From assembly GCA_019973155.2 (NCBI GenBank), contig BPQB01000053.1, forward strand, positions 1 to 64,000: DNA of 64,000 nt, written 5' to 3'. This document shows, in pieces, positions 1-10,714 of the stretch. Each line of letters starts with the position of its first letter. Position 1 is the stretch's first letter. A program made the position numbers and the translations under genes. The notes under the pieces were generated by a model. It ran no database searches. It saw only the letters and a program-made list of their open reading frames with translations, and had not been told where the DNA came from. This DNA is from Phanerochaete sordida (Eukaryota; Basidiomycota; Agaricomycetes; Polyporales; Phanerochaetaceae).

Positions 1-239
1 TCGACGACCGCTTGAATCCCCGCTGATTAGATCAAAACCTTGTCCCTCTCCCAAAACGTCCTGAATATTCGCACCCTCGGATTTATCGTCGAGACCGGAA
101 CTCGTCATACCGGCTGGTTCGAGTCTACGTCACCGGCGACCCCTGCCAGTCTGACGCGCCGCCAAACAAAGCCAAACAACGCGTCTGCACCGCGCGCGCC
201 CCCGGTCGGTAATGATGCCCCCGTGATTGGCACAGGCAC

Positions 240-246
240 TATAAGA
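240..246 (+). promoter_or_regulatory. TATA-like box of the fumarate reductase gene
   Basis: The sequence CTATAAG lies about 72 nt upstream of the start codon at 318, a normal distance for a fungal TATA element with a short leader. The rest of 1-317 shows no gene that I can support. Confidence 0.45.
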
Positions 247-317
247 GCTCGCCTGCGCTCGCCCCGTCCGCCGTCACCCCCTGCCTCCGCGCACGCCCAC
301 CCTCTACACGCACAAAA

Positions 318-2721
318 ATGGCACAGGTTATCGTCGTCGGTGGCGGCCTCGCGGGCCTCTCAGCCGCACACACTCTGCTCGAGCGCGGCGCGAACGTCCT
401 CCTCCTCGACAAGCAGCCGTACGTCCTCAGGTTCTGCGCAGGGGATGTGTGCTGACGGGCTGGTTGTATGCAGGTTCATGGGTGGTAACTCCACCAAGGC
501 TACGTCTGGCATCAACGGCGCCGGCACCCAGCCCCAACAGGAGCTCAACATCCCGGATAACGCCAAGCTCTTCTTCGAGGACACCAAGCGTTCGGTGAGT
601 CTGCGCTCTGCGCCTTTCCTTCGCTCGCTACGGGGAACGGGCGTGAGGGGGGACAGGGGCTACCTGCGGAAGTTGTAGGCTGCCAGCCGTTCGCGAATCC
701 AACATGGGACGGCAAGTCAGGCTGAGCGCGGTCACGTCTCGCTCCCCTCGCATCACCGCAAGCTGAAGACCCCGTGTGTGCGCTTGGTGTGTGCGCTGCT
801 GGGCTCCCTGGGCTCATCTGTCCCTTCACCTCCACCGCGCTTTGCTGGCAGACGTTCGTCATTCTCGCTGGCGCCTGTTCCGGACGGCCGCCGGAGGTTC
901 CGCTGATGGCGACGCCCTTCGTGGCGTTCCGCCCTCGGCATCCCAACTCACGGAACGCCGAGCCTGCACCCTGCCTTCGCGAACGTGGACGGTCTCCCGC
1001 TCGCCCGCGTATCCGTGCTTCTTCCCTTCATTGTTCGTTCACGTTTGGACGTGTGAGCTAACCTCCTTTGCTTTCTAGGCGCGTGAGCTCGCTCGCGATG
1101 ACCTCATCCGCGTCCTCACTGGCCGCTCTGGCGACGCCGTCAACTGGCTCCAGTCGCGCTTCGGCCTCGACCTCTCAAAGGTCGCCCGCCTCGGCGGCCA
1201 CTCCCAGCCGCGGACACACCGTGGTGGCGCGCAGTTCCCCGGCATGGTCATCACCTACGCCCAGATGGAGCGCCTCGAGGACCTCGCGACCGAGATCCCT
1301 GACCGCGTCACGATCAAGAAGAAGGCCCGCGTCTCGAAGCTTATCAAGGACGAATCAGGCGCCGTCGTCGGCGTCGAGTACGTCCACAACGGCAAGACCG
1401 AGACCGTGTACGGCCCCGTCATCCTTGCAACCGGTGGTTACGCCGCGGACTTCACGCAGGACTCGCTGCTGAAGAAGTACCGCCCCGAGTACTACGACCT
1501 CCCGACCACGAATGGCGACCACTGCACCGGTGACGGCCAGAAGCTCGCCCTCGAGATTGGCGCGTCTGCCATCGATCTCGAGAAGGTCCAGGTCCACCCC
1601 ACCGGCCTCGTCGACCCTAACGAGCCCGACGCAAAGGTCAAGTTCTTGGCAGCGGAGGCGCTCCGTGGCGTCGGCGGTTTGCTGCTCGACAACCAGGGTC
1701 AGCGGTTCGTCGATGAGCTCCAGCACCGTGACTATGTCACCGGAAAGATGTGGGAGAACGGCAAGGTGCGCTACGCTCTACCCCCGCTACTCCTCATGCA
1801 CTAACTCCGAGGCTCAGTACCCCATCCGCCTTGTGCTCAACGGACAGGCGTCAAAGGAGATTGAGTGGCATTGCAAGCACTACGTCGGCCGTGGGCTGAT
1901 GAAGCGCTTCGAGAACGGCGAGGCGCTTGCGAAGGAGATGGGCATCCCCGCCGCGCAGCTCAAGAAGACCTTCGACGACTACAACCAGGTGGTCCGGGCG
2001 AAGAAGGACCCCTTCGGCAAGAAGTTCTTCGCGTCCGGCGAGTGGTCCATGAACGACATCTTCAACGTCGCGATCATGACGCCCGTGCTGCACTACACCA
2101 TGGGCGGCCTCGAGATCGACCAGGAGTCGCGCGTCGTCGGCAAGGACGGCAAGCCGATTCCGGGTCTCTTCGCGGCCGGCGAGGTCGCGGGCGGTGTGCA
2201 CGGCGCGAACCGTCTCGGCGGCTCGTCGCTCCTCGGCTGCGTCGTCTTCGGGCGCGTCTCAGGCGACTCCGCCGCGTCGTACCTCCTGCAGCGCCTCGGC
2301 CCAGTCGCAGCGTCAGCTGGCGGCCGCCTCGGCGCGATCGCGGGACACGTCGGCGGCGAGGCGAAGCCCGCGGCAGCAGCGCCGTCGAGCGCGCTCGCGC
2401 AGAGCAGCGCACCAGCAGCGACGGGCGGCGCAAAGTCGTTCAGCAAGGAGGACGTCGCGAAGCACAACAAGAAGGACGACTGCTGGGTGATCGTCGGCGA
2501 GCAGGTGCTCGACGTGACGCACTTCCTGCCGGACCACCCCGGCGGCGAGAAGGCGATCCTGCTGTACGCGGGCCGCGATGCGACGGAGGAGTTCAACATG
2601 CTGCACGACCCCAAGGTACGCGTGCCCCTTGTGCTTGACGTCTGGCCGTGATGCTGACCGGGGCTGGCAGGTGATTCCGCGATACGCCCCTGACGCTGTC
2701 ATCGGCACGCTGAAGAAGTAG
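318..2721 (+). CDS. FAD-dependent fumarate reductase with C-terminal cytochrome b5 domain
   Basis: Five exons: 318-418, 474-594, 1079-1765, 1818-2615, 2671-2721, giving 585 residues in frame. The N-terminus [17 protein letters not shown] is an FAD dinucleotide-binding glycine motif. It is followed by [16 protein letters not shown] and [11 protein letters not shown], typical of soluble Osm1/Frd1-type fumarate reductases, and by [20 protein letters not shown] of the flavoprotein C-terminal part. The last ~80 residues are a cytochrome b5 domain with the heme-ligand motif HPGGEKA, a known fusion in fungi. The family reduces fumarate to succinate using reduced flavin and helps reoxidise FADH2/NADH. 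Intron 2 (595-1078) is 484 nt, about nine times the usual length here. A TATAAG lies at 241-246, some 70 nt before the start. Family assignment is firm; exact substrate and localisation are inferred. Confidence 0.93.
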
Positions 2722-3379
2722 GCTGGAAGTTTGGATGGGACGTTCTCGCGCTGTCTGCTATCGCATTCCTATCTATTGGTGTACTCGTGTCTGTAATATA
2801 GGATCCCTTGTTTTGCAATTCGTCATGAAAAGTCCCCGACGCTATCTGCGCACACCGGCCGCGATAGATTCATGAAGACAAGGTTGCAACGTGCGTCATC
2901 TGACATGGCTTCGGAGACATTGACAGGGATCCTTCGCGCACACAGGGCTGCGGTACCCTGAGCAACTGAAACCAGAAAATGAAAACGCAACGGGCGCTGT
3001 GCATCCGTTGTAAGCGTGGGAGCGTCTCGAAGGCGGATCCCGATCACGTTCCCGAAGGAGCGTCCGCATCGTTGGCTCTGGCCAACATCTGGGCCGCGGG
3101 CCAGTGCACTCTACAGCCCAGCCGGCCTGCTCCAGCCAGCGAACCGTCCCCCAGCGCACCCGGAGAAGGGAATATGCCTTGCGCCGACTGCTGCACGTCC
3201 GGGCAACGCGAATGGCTAGTCTAGTAGTCGCACAGTGTCCCCATCCAGCGCAGCGCACGCTTGCAGCAGACTATAAGACAGCCCTCGCCCACGCCCGCCG
3301 TCTGGTTTGACGGCACTCCGACTGCCAGATCCGCCGCCCCCACACTCGCACCCGCCCTCGCCCGCCGCCCGCACCCAGC
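2722..3379. other. Intergenic spacer
   Basis: It contains the 3' end of the fumarate reductase transcript (AT-richer, 2740-2820) and the promoter of the next gene. A TATAAG at 3272-3277 lies 103 nt before the start at 3380. No coding signal is seen on either strand. Confidence 0.5.
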
Positions 3380-3926
3380 ATGTCGCTCAGCGCCCCATCG
3401 CAGTGGCTCGCCAACGCGCTCACCGCGCTCCTGTCCGCGCCGCACGCGGGGCCGCCGCCGCACGGCGCGCCGCCCGCCGACGCCGACGCGTTCGCGGCCG
3501 TCTTCAACCGCGTGTTTGTCCGCCACGCGCGCGGGCTCGTCGGCGGCCGCGAGGTCGACCGCGACGAGCTCATGCGCGCGCTCCTCGCGCTCCAGGCCGC
3601 GTGGCGCCCCGCGCGCTGCGCGTACGCGGACTGCGAGAGCCTCCACCGCCGCATCGACGGCTTCCACGTGCGTGCGCCCGCCCTCATCCCTGCCAGTGCG
3701 CGCGCTGACACCCGCCAGCCCGAGATGGGCGTGAAGATGCTGCTCACGCCGCCCGAGGCGGCCGAGGCGCACGTCCTCACGCTCGAGGCCTGGTGCGTCG
3801 CCTGCGCTGCGCGTGTGCGCCCGCGCTGACTGTCTGCGCAGCGTCGCGAAGCAGGGCGGGAGCACCCCGCGGATCAAGACGCTCATGCTCGACGGCGACC
3901 CGTCGCTGCTGCTCGCGGCGAGTTAA
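3380..3926 (+). CDS. Small conserved-looking protein of unknown function
   Basis: Three exons: 3380-3667, 3719-3792, 3842-3926, giving 148 residues. The introns are 51 and 49 nt with GTGCGT donors and CAG acceptors, and they join in frame. The N-terminal part is Ala/Pro-rich (APPADADAFAAVFNRVF) and could form helices. The C-terminal part contains the segments KMLLTPPEAAEAHVLTLEA and RIKTLMLDGDPSLLL. There is no signal peptide or membrane segment. The overall shape and length would fit a small NTF2-like alpha/beta fold, but I cannot assign a family from sequence alone. A TATAAG sits about 100 nt upstream, and the reading frame is supported only by splice consistency and codon use. Confidence 0.62.
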
Positions 3927-5050
3927 GCACGCCGGCCGCCAGCACGCGAATGGCACTCCCCTCCCAGCAGGGCCGCCAGCGTGCCCGGCCGAGTCTGTGC
4001 TGGTCCACGTATATGTAACAATTTGTAGTTCGGGGGTATCCTGGGTTCTTCTTTTCTTTGTCATGGGACATGTACACGATAGTCCAGCTCGCCTGTAGAC
4101 CGTATCTGTTAATCGCACTGGATCGCACTTTTAGCGTTAGCTCCGGCGGAAGCTGGGTGACTTACACAGCAGCTGTGGCCGGCTTCCCAGCTCCCACAGG
4201 CGAGCCTAATAGCCCCGCAGCGATGTCGGCTCGGCGCCGCGGTACCCACCGCGGCACTGACGTCGCACGCACCGAGAATAGCCTGCGCGGAACGGGCGAG
4301 CGGGGCGCGTGGTGTGCCCGCCAGACTCCGGGGTGGCGCGACGGCCCGCGCGCGCTGCCCGCCGTCCCTAAGCGCACCGGGCTGCAGCGCGCCCACGGGG
4401 CACGCGTGGCACCGCCAGCGTGCGGCCTGGCCGCGGCAGCCCAGGCGGCCTGCACGGCCTCGTCGAACCCAGAGCATCACGTCAACGGTGACGGTGGGGC
4501 CTTACGGTACCCGCAGAGCCCCCAGGGCCCGCCGTGTCACGCGCGGGCCCGCACACAGGCGGCGCAGCCAGGGCCCCGCGGCGCGCCCCGCCCCCGTTGC
4601 GCTGCGCCCGCCGCCTGCCCCCGCGCAGGCTGTGCGCCGCTGCGCGGCGTGTGCAGCGTGCGCGGACGCTGGAATGTACGACCTTCCCCGCACGGCACAG
4701 CGCGGCCGCGGTGTCACGCGCGCGGTGCCGGCATGCGTGCTACTACTCCCGCGGCCGTTTTGGCTTCGCGGGGCGAGGGGCCCGGCCGGCTGCTTATCGG
4801 CGCGTGCGCGCGCTGACATACGCTGACATGCGCGTGTTCGCGTTCCCAGCGGGGGTCGTGCGTCTCTAGGGCGCGCCAGGAGCCCGCCCGCCGAGCCGCG
4901 GCCGCGATCAAAGCTTGCGCTTTGACTACTGCCGTCGTCGACGGACTCCGGAGTAACCGACACCACTATCATCTGTGCGTATAAAAGGTGTGTCGGTGTC
5001 GGCGGACGTGCTGAACTCGAGACCTCACTTTGTACAGGGACACCGTGACC
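3927..5050. other. GC-rich intergenic island with TATA box near its right end
   Basis: About 4150-4900 is extremely GC-rich and leaves long open frames on both strands (for example 4058-4816 forward and 4502-5143 reverse). Their translations are Arg/Ala/Pro-rich without domains, which is what random high-GC sequence gives. A clear TATAAAAG at 4980-4987 lies 70 nt upstream of the aldo-keto reductase start. I see no supported gene. Confidence 0.55.
4980..4987 (+). promoter_or_regulatory. TATA box of the aldo-keto reductase gene
   Basis: A TATAAAAG consensus element lies 64-71 nt before the start codon at 5051. Confidence 0.55.
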
Positions 5051-6289
5051 ATGGCAGCGCCGCTCAGCATCACGAGCAGCGTCCGCCTTTCGAGCGGTGC
5101 GTCCCGCTCGCCGCGACGCAGGGTGCCGCCCGGCTGACGTCACATCGCGGGCGCGGAAAACCTTGCAATTATCGTCGCACAGGCCACGCGATGCCCGTGC
5201 TCGGCTTCGGGGTCTACCAGAACTACAACACGACGCCGTGCGTGCTCGAGGCGCTCGCGGCGGGCTACCGGTGCGCCCCTCCCCACGAGGCGTCTCTGCC
5301 GGGGTCTAACACGGCGCAGGCACATCGACACCGCGCAGGCGTACCGCAACGAGGCGGACGTCGGCGCGGCGGTCGCAACGTCGGGGCTCGCACGGGCGGA
5401 CGTCTTCATCAGTGCGCCCTCCCCGCTTTCGCACCCACGCCCCCGCGTTGACCATGTTTACGCGCCAGCGACGAAGGTCATCTCGAGCAACCACGGCACC
5501 GAGAAGACGCTGCGCGCCGTCGCGGCGTCGCTTCCCAAGCTCGGCGGTGCGCCCCTCCTCCGCAGACGCTGCGTGCCGGGACTCACGCGCGCAGGCTACG
5601 TCGACCTCTTCCTGATCCACAACCCGCACGCGGGGCGCGCGCTGCGCCTCGAGACGTACCGCGCGCTGCTCGCGCGGCGCGACGCGGGCGACATCCGCAG
5701 CGTCGGCGTGTCGAACTAGTGCGCCTATGCCCGTCTCTGCCGTCCGCGCCCTCACTGACGTGCGGCGCAGCGGCGTGAAGCACCTCGAGGAGATCCGCGC
5801 GGCGGGGCTCGAGGCGCCGGCCGTGAACCAGCTCGAGGTGCGTCCTTCCGGCCACGCGCAGAAAAGCAGAAGTGCACGGCTGACGGACGGCGCGCGCCAG
5901 CTGCACCCGCGCTGCCAGCAGCGGCCCATCGCGGAGTACTGCGCCGCGCACGGCATCGTCGTGCAGGCGTACGCGCCGCTCATGCGCGGGCGCTGGGACG
6001 GCGTGCCCGCGCTGCACGAGATCGCGGACAGGCACGGGAAGGCCGTCGCGCAGGTGCTCGTGCGGTGGTCGCTCCAGCACGGGTGAGCGCTGCTCGTTGT
6101 GCGTACAGACATCTGGTGCTGACGGGACGCAGGTTCGTGCCGCTGCCGAAGTCGGCGACGGCCGCGCGCATACACTCGAACGCAGACGTCTTCGACTTTG
6201 CGCTCGACGAAGAAGACATGGCGCGCCTCGACGCGCTGGACATGGGTGCGGAGGGCGCGATCACGTGGAATCCAGTCGACGCAGACTGA
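5051..6289 (+). CDS. Aldo-keto reductase
   Basis: Eight exons: 5051-5096, 5183-5270, 5320-5411, 5469-5546, 5595-5718, 5771-5837, 5901-6082, 6133-6289, giving 277 residues, close to the usual AKR length of 270-320. The catalytic tetrad is visible as Asp48 and Tyr53 in HIDTAQAY, Lys78 in TTKVISSNH and His110 in LFLIHNP. Other family landmarks are MPVLGFGVYQNY, VGVSNYGVKHL, APAVNQLELHP and FVPLPKSATAARI (NADPH phosphate binding). These enzymes reduce aldehydes and ketones with NADPH in a TIM barrel. The family is secure; the substrate is not. Exons are unusually small for this window, and several joints could only be set by matching the protein pattern. The gene is convergent with the next, 101 nt apart. 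Confidence 0.92.
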
Positions 6290-6390
6290 AGTGTATCGTG
6301 TGTCAAGTCTGTAACGATGTGTAGCAGTACAACCCGCCCAGCATATACGACTGGCTTCCCAGACGACAGCGTGGTCAGTGCGAGACGAGC

Positions 6391-7514
6391 TCAGTCCTCG
6401 TCCATAGAGTCCCCGCGCTTCGCTCTGCGCTCGGCGAGCGCCTTCTTGGCGTTCTCCTTCGCCTCGTCGAGCTTGCCGGCCTTCGCGAGCGCCTTGAGCA
6501 GGGCGTGGATGAAGCCAATATGATTGTGTCTCCGGAGGCTGTTCTCGAACTAGAAGCCGTGATGAGCGCGACGACAGGGACGACGGGATTACGCAAGGTG
6601 CTCACCGCCCACTGCTGGCGCTTGTGGTTCTCCCGCTCTAGCCTCGCCGCGAGCTGGGCAGCCAGGTCCGCGCTCCCCGCAGCCTGCGCCTCGGACAGCT
6701 GCGTCTGGAGCGTCGGTATTGGGTCGTCGTGGACGGCGAGGAGGTTGAACTGCAGCTGGCCGGGTGGGTATGTTGCTATTCTTTCCTGGATGATCTCCCT
6801 GGAGGATGGCATCACGCGTCAATTTCGCGCAGAGCCAAGAAAAAGGGTGGGACGCACCGCGCTTTGGCCGTCCATCCCTCTCCAGACTCGCTGTACGAGC
6901 CGTGCCGTAATGGGAACTCCTTGAGGCCGTCAAGCTCGTAGATGCTGCCCATGTGCGGCATGTAGACAACGAAGTGATATGCTTCCTCCGAAGTCTTCTT
7001 CAGGCTAGGGTCGTCGAGGGAGATGGACGAGGGCGGAGAAAGCGCGTTGTGGGCTTCGCGGAGCCAGTCCGAGCTGGTGAGCACGGTGCCGGTCATCTGG
7101 GGGTCCATGCCGGCGGCAAAGTCGAGCATCTCGCGCAGCTGTGGGCCCATCTCAAGGCCGGGCATGTTGCCGATCGCGTTGAGAACGGCGAGGGTCGCGC
7201 ACGCGTTGTTCACGACCTGGTGCGCGAAGAAGCCGGCAAAGTCGCGGTCGTACTCGCCGCGCACGGCGTCGGGGTGCGTCTGCACCCACTGGAAGAGGAA
7301 GATGAACGCGCGGATCGGCTGGTGCTCCGCGAGGGAGTCGGCATCGAGGGAGTAGAGATCGTCGACGACGAGTGGGACGCCGAGGTTCTTGAGCAGCTCG
7401 CTGCGCGGGATGTGGTGAGCATCGGCGGAGTAATTCCGGGAGATGCTGTGCGCACCTGAAGACGCCAGGATCAGACTCTGTGAGCTGCCAGCCGTTTGAA
7501 AAGTCTTCTGCCAT
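6391..7514 (-). CDS. uch2: Ubiquitin C-terminal hydrolase, UCH37/UCHL5 type (peptidase C12)
   Basis: Four exons on the minus strand: 7514-7456, 7400-6858, 6798-6606, 6549-6391, giving 317 residues. The start MAEDFSNGWQLTESDPGVF matches the UCH37 opening. The catalytic residues are visible: Gln81 and Cys87 in HQVVNNACATLAV, His162 in EAYHFVVYMP and Asp177 in YELDGLKEFPL. The C-terminal extension (RENHKRQQWAFENSL... KRGDSMDED) is the ULD/tail that in UCH37 binds proteasome Rpn13 or INO80 partners. The enzyme removes ubiquitin from proteasome-bound substrates. Its start lies 189 bp from that of MED31 on the other strand, so the two probably share a promoter. Confidence 0.94.
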
Positions 7515-7703
7515 GGGAGCGACGGTGGAGGTGGAGGAGGTGGTAGTGGTTTGAAGACAAGCTGAGTCGGCGCAAGGCCGTTCTCGCGCCTGTTCGCGGT
7601 CCGGCGCCTGGGGAGTGACGCGTCGGCAGGCCACGTGGGTTTGTTTGGGCAAAGGCTTGGGATCCAAACACTGCGCGCCACCCAGACTCCCGCCCGCACC
7701 GCG
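7515..7703. promoter_or_regulatory. Bidirectional promoter, UCH37 / MED31
   Basis: Only 189 bp separate the two divergent start codons. The left part (about 7518-7552) is a G/T-rich tract of GGTGGAGG-like units on the + strand. No TATA element is seen, as expected for two housekeeping genes. Confidence 0.55.
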
Positions 7704-8231
7704 ATGTCGCAGGCCGAGTCGGCCCCGCCCCCGCCGCAGGACGCCCGGGCTGCGAATCGCACAAGGTTCGAGCTCGAGCTAGAGTTCGTGCAGAGTCTTG
7801 CAAACCCCTTTTACCTGCACTCTCTCGCCCAGCAGGGCATCCTAAAGCAGCCGGCCTTCATCAATTTCCTCGCCTACCTGCAGTACTGGAAGGAAAAGGA
7901 CTATGCGCGTTTCATCCTGTGAGTCGACTAGCTGCGCTTCATATGAGTCTAAATGACAGAGAGTTTCCAGCTATCCACATGCCCTCCACCACCTGGAGCT
8001 CTTACAGCATGCGCAGTTCCGCGAAGACATCGCCAAAGATGAATGGCGCGAATACCTAAACCAGAAACAGTTCGATCATTGGCGAACCTGGTATGGCTTT
8101 CGACTGCTTCCAGCACTCACGAGGCGGATTGGCTGACCAAGACCAGGCGCAACGCTCCACTCGGGGCCCCCGCACCGCAACCTGCCCAAGAGGCTTCCAG
8201 CGAGCTACCATCGCAATTGCCAACACAGTGA
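7704..8231 (+). CDS. MED31: Mediator complex subunit 31 (Soh1)
   Basis: Three exons: 7704-7918, 7971-8090, 8147-8231, giving 139 residues. The conserved Med31 core runs from [18 protein letters not shown] through [18 protein letters not shown] and [19 protein letters not shown] to [15 protein letters not shown]. Med31 is a helical subunit of the Mediator middle module, linking activators to RNA polymerase II. The last exon, an Ala/Pro/Gln tail after HWRTW, depends on a 56-nt intron (8091-8146) and is the least certain part. Reading straight through instead would end the protein after about 15 other residues. The identity is secure. Confidence 0.93.
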
Positions 8232-8909
8232 AGATAGCTCTGAGACATTACCTCCTTCTCTTCTACGGCGTGGCAGGCGGCTGCCACGGGTGCGCCTGCA
8301 TGCATGCGCGGGAAGGAAAAGACATATTGTCGTGCGAAAGTCGCGCGGGTGCTCTGTGGAGGCTTACGGAACGTCTTGAACTCTAGATAGAGTCGTGCAA
8401 ATGTCTCCGTTCGCTAGATGGAACAGCGGAACGGTCTGCGTCTGCCATATGTGTGCTGGGAGGGGGTCCAGAGTCCCTCGTGTGGTCCGCCCGATCCGCG
8501 AGCCGCGGTGGATTGCGTATGCCCTAGCCCACTCGGTAGCCTCGTGCGCGCTCCGCAACATCCGTTCGACGGAAGACAGAACCTGCGCCAGGCGTCCGCG
8601 GCGCGCACGCGACGTCAGGCAGCGTGGCAGATCACCACGCGGCCGGGGGTGGCTACCGCCGCCAAAAAATCGGGATAAAACAGAAATAAAGGGATTTCTA
8701 GGGACCAGGGGAGCAGGGTTGTTCCAAACGCGACTTCTGGATCGCTCTTGTTGTCTTGTGGGCCCCTGTGTGGCTGGCTGCCGGCACCCGCGCCAGAAAT
8801 GAAACCGTGAGATCTTAGATGTGGCGGCGTCCGCTTACCCGAGCCCAAATCCGGCCATGCTTCCCACGCTCCCGCACGCTACCTCTTGGCTCATGCCGCC
8901 GCCGACGGA
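8232..8909. other. Intergenic spacer
   Basis: Mixed-composition sequence between MED31 and the transporter. Short open frames on both strands have no family features, and I see no TATA box or repeat. Confidence 0.45.
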
Positions 8910-10714
8910 ATGGCCCTCGACGCCCCCGCACACGTCCTCGACGCCCCCGCCGACGACGACCTAGACGTCGACCAGCCCCCGCCCTACGCGCAGCACGATG
9001 TCCGCGACGAGGACGACCACGTACACCTTGCCACGTTGGAGGAGAAAAAGGCTCGCTGGTGGAGGAACGCTTTCATTAACGCGGCGTTCATCGCCTCCTG
9101 GTGCGTCCGCTGCTCCTGCACCTCCCGCGGCAGCGTGCTCACAGCCCCGACGTGGCACCTCTCCTCCTGCGTCCGCCTTGCCCCGCCAGGTACTTCTTCG
9201 CAACCATCCTCTCCGTCTACAACAAATGGATGTTCTCGCACGACCACTTCGGCTTCCCGTTCCCCCTCTTCGTCACCATGATGCACATGTACGTGCAGTT
9301 CGCGCTCGCAGCATCCCTCCGGGCACTCTGGCCCCGCAGGTTTCGCGCAGAACACTTACCCTCGCGCCGGGACTACGCGTGAGTTTCCGTCCGTATCGCA
9401 CCCTTCCCATGGCCTGTGCCAGCGAGCTTCTCCCCCGCCAACGTTCGCTCATGTCTCGCTTTATGAGCGGCTGACACGTCTGCATTAGGACCAAGGTCGT
9501 GCCGACGGGCATCACCACCGGCCTCGATATTGGGCTCTCGAACCTTTCGCTCAAGACGATCACGTTATCGTTCTATAGTAAGTTCCAAACCAGCTTGGCA
9601 CTCCCGAAACTCACCTGACGCGTGTAGCCATGGTCAAGTCCTCCTCCTTAATCTTCGTCCTCCTCTTCGCCTTCATGTTCCGCCTCGAAGTGTTCTCAGT
9701 GCGCCTCATCGCCGTCATTGGCCTCATCTTCGCCGGGGTACTGCTCATGGTAGCGACGGAGACGCACTTCGTCCTTGGCGGCTTCTTCCTGGTCCTCAGC
9801 GGTAGCGCCCTGGGTGGTCTCCGCTGGGCTCTGACGCAAGTACTTCTCAAGGACAAGAAGCTAGGGATGGATAACCCAGTGTCGACCATATTCTGGCTCG
9901 CGCCCATCATGGGTGTTCTGCTGTCTGTCGTTAGCTTGATCGTGGATCGTTGGACAGACCTCATTGGCAGTCCCTTCTTTGACTCCCTCGGCTCGACCTT
10001 GCGGACATGCTTCCTCCTCACCGTTCCCGGAGTGTTAGCGTTCTGCATGATCCTCAGCGAGGTCTCGTAAGCAACCAAATCTTCTTGTTACGTACCGTTA
10101 TGTCCAATGCTCATACACGGCAGGATCATCCAACGGGCAGGCGTGCTGCCCATGTCCATAGCTGGTATCGCGAAAGAGGTCTCCACAATCACGATATCTG
10201 CCTGGTTCTTTGGCGACCAACTCACACCGCTGAATATCACTGGAGTGGCCGTGACTATCTGCGGCAAGTGACGATCCCTGCACCTGACGTTTTCCGCGCA
10301 CACCTGACCTATCTCAATGCCAGGCATCGCGCTCTTCACATATCACAAGTACAGAAAATCGATAGACTCGCCCGTGCCGCTGGACGCCCACGGTAATCCT
10401 ATCGGCGACGATAGCGTCGGCGGCGAAGACGTGCACCACCTGCAAGTGATAGCCGACGAGGAGAGGCAGCCTCTGGCGGCAAGCGTGGAACACGACGACC
10501 AGGTCTGCCGCACATTCGCCGCAACGCTGGCTGCGCTGTGTGTCGTAAGCTGACTTGGTGAGATGCCGCTTAGGAACCGAACGGCAGCACGGTCCTGTTC
10601 GACCTCGCGTCTGACTCGGACGCGGAGGACGACTCCGGCGCCGCGAACGGACACCTGCTCGGCCGCCTATCGGAGGACGGAGCCACGCACATCAAAACTG
10701 GGCAGCTGGGCTGA
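8910..10714 (+). CDS. Triose-phosphate/nucleotide-sugar transporter family protein (SLC35C2/Ymd8-like)
   Basis: Seven exons: 8910-9100, 9190-9378, 9489-9577, 9628-10066, 10124-10263, 10324-10502, 10574-10714, giving 455 residues. An acidic cytosolic N-terminus precedes about ten hydrophobic segments. Family landmarks are ATILSVYNKWMFS, TGLDIGLSNLSLKTITLSFY, TMVKSSSLIFVLLFAFMF, GLRWALTQVLL and QRAGVLPMSIAGIAKE, with TICGIALFTYHKYRK at the end of the last helix. Members are Golgi/ER antiporters of sugar nucleotides or sugar phosphates. The C-terminal tail is acidic and Ser-rich. Intron 5 (10264-10323) appears to be a GC-AG intron, because only the GCAAGT donor keeps the conserved ICGIALF in frame. 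The substrate cannot be told. Confidence 0.9.

Noticed and set aside
40..678. Forward 212-codon open frame over the start of the fumarate reductase gene
   Set aside because: It is out of frame with the conserved FAD motif and includes promoter and intron sequence.
4058..5143. Overlapping long open frames on both strands in the GC island
   Set aside because: Arg/Ala/Pro-rich in all frames with no start context, splice sites or domains; expected from base composition.
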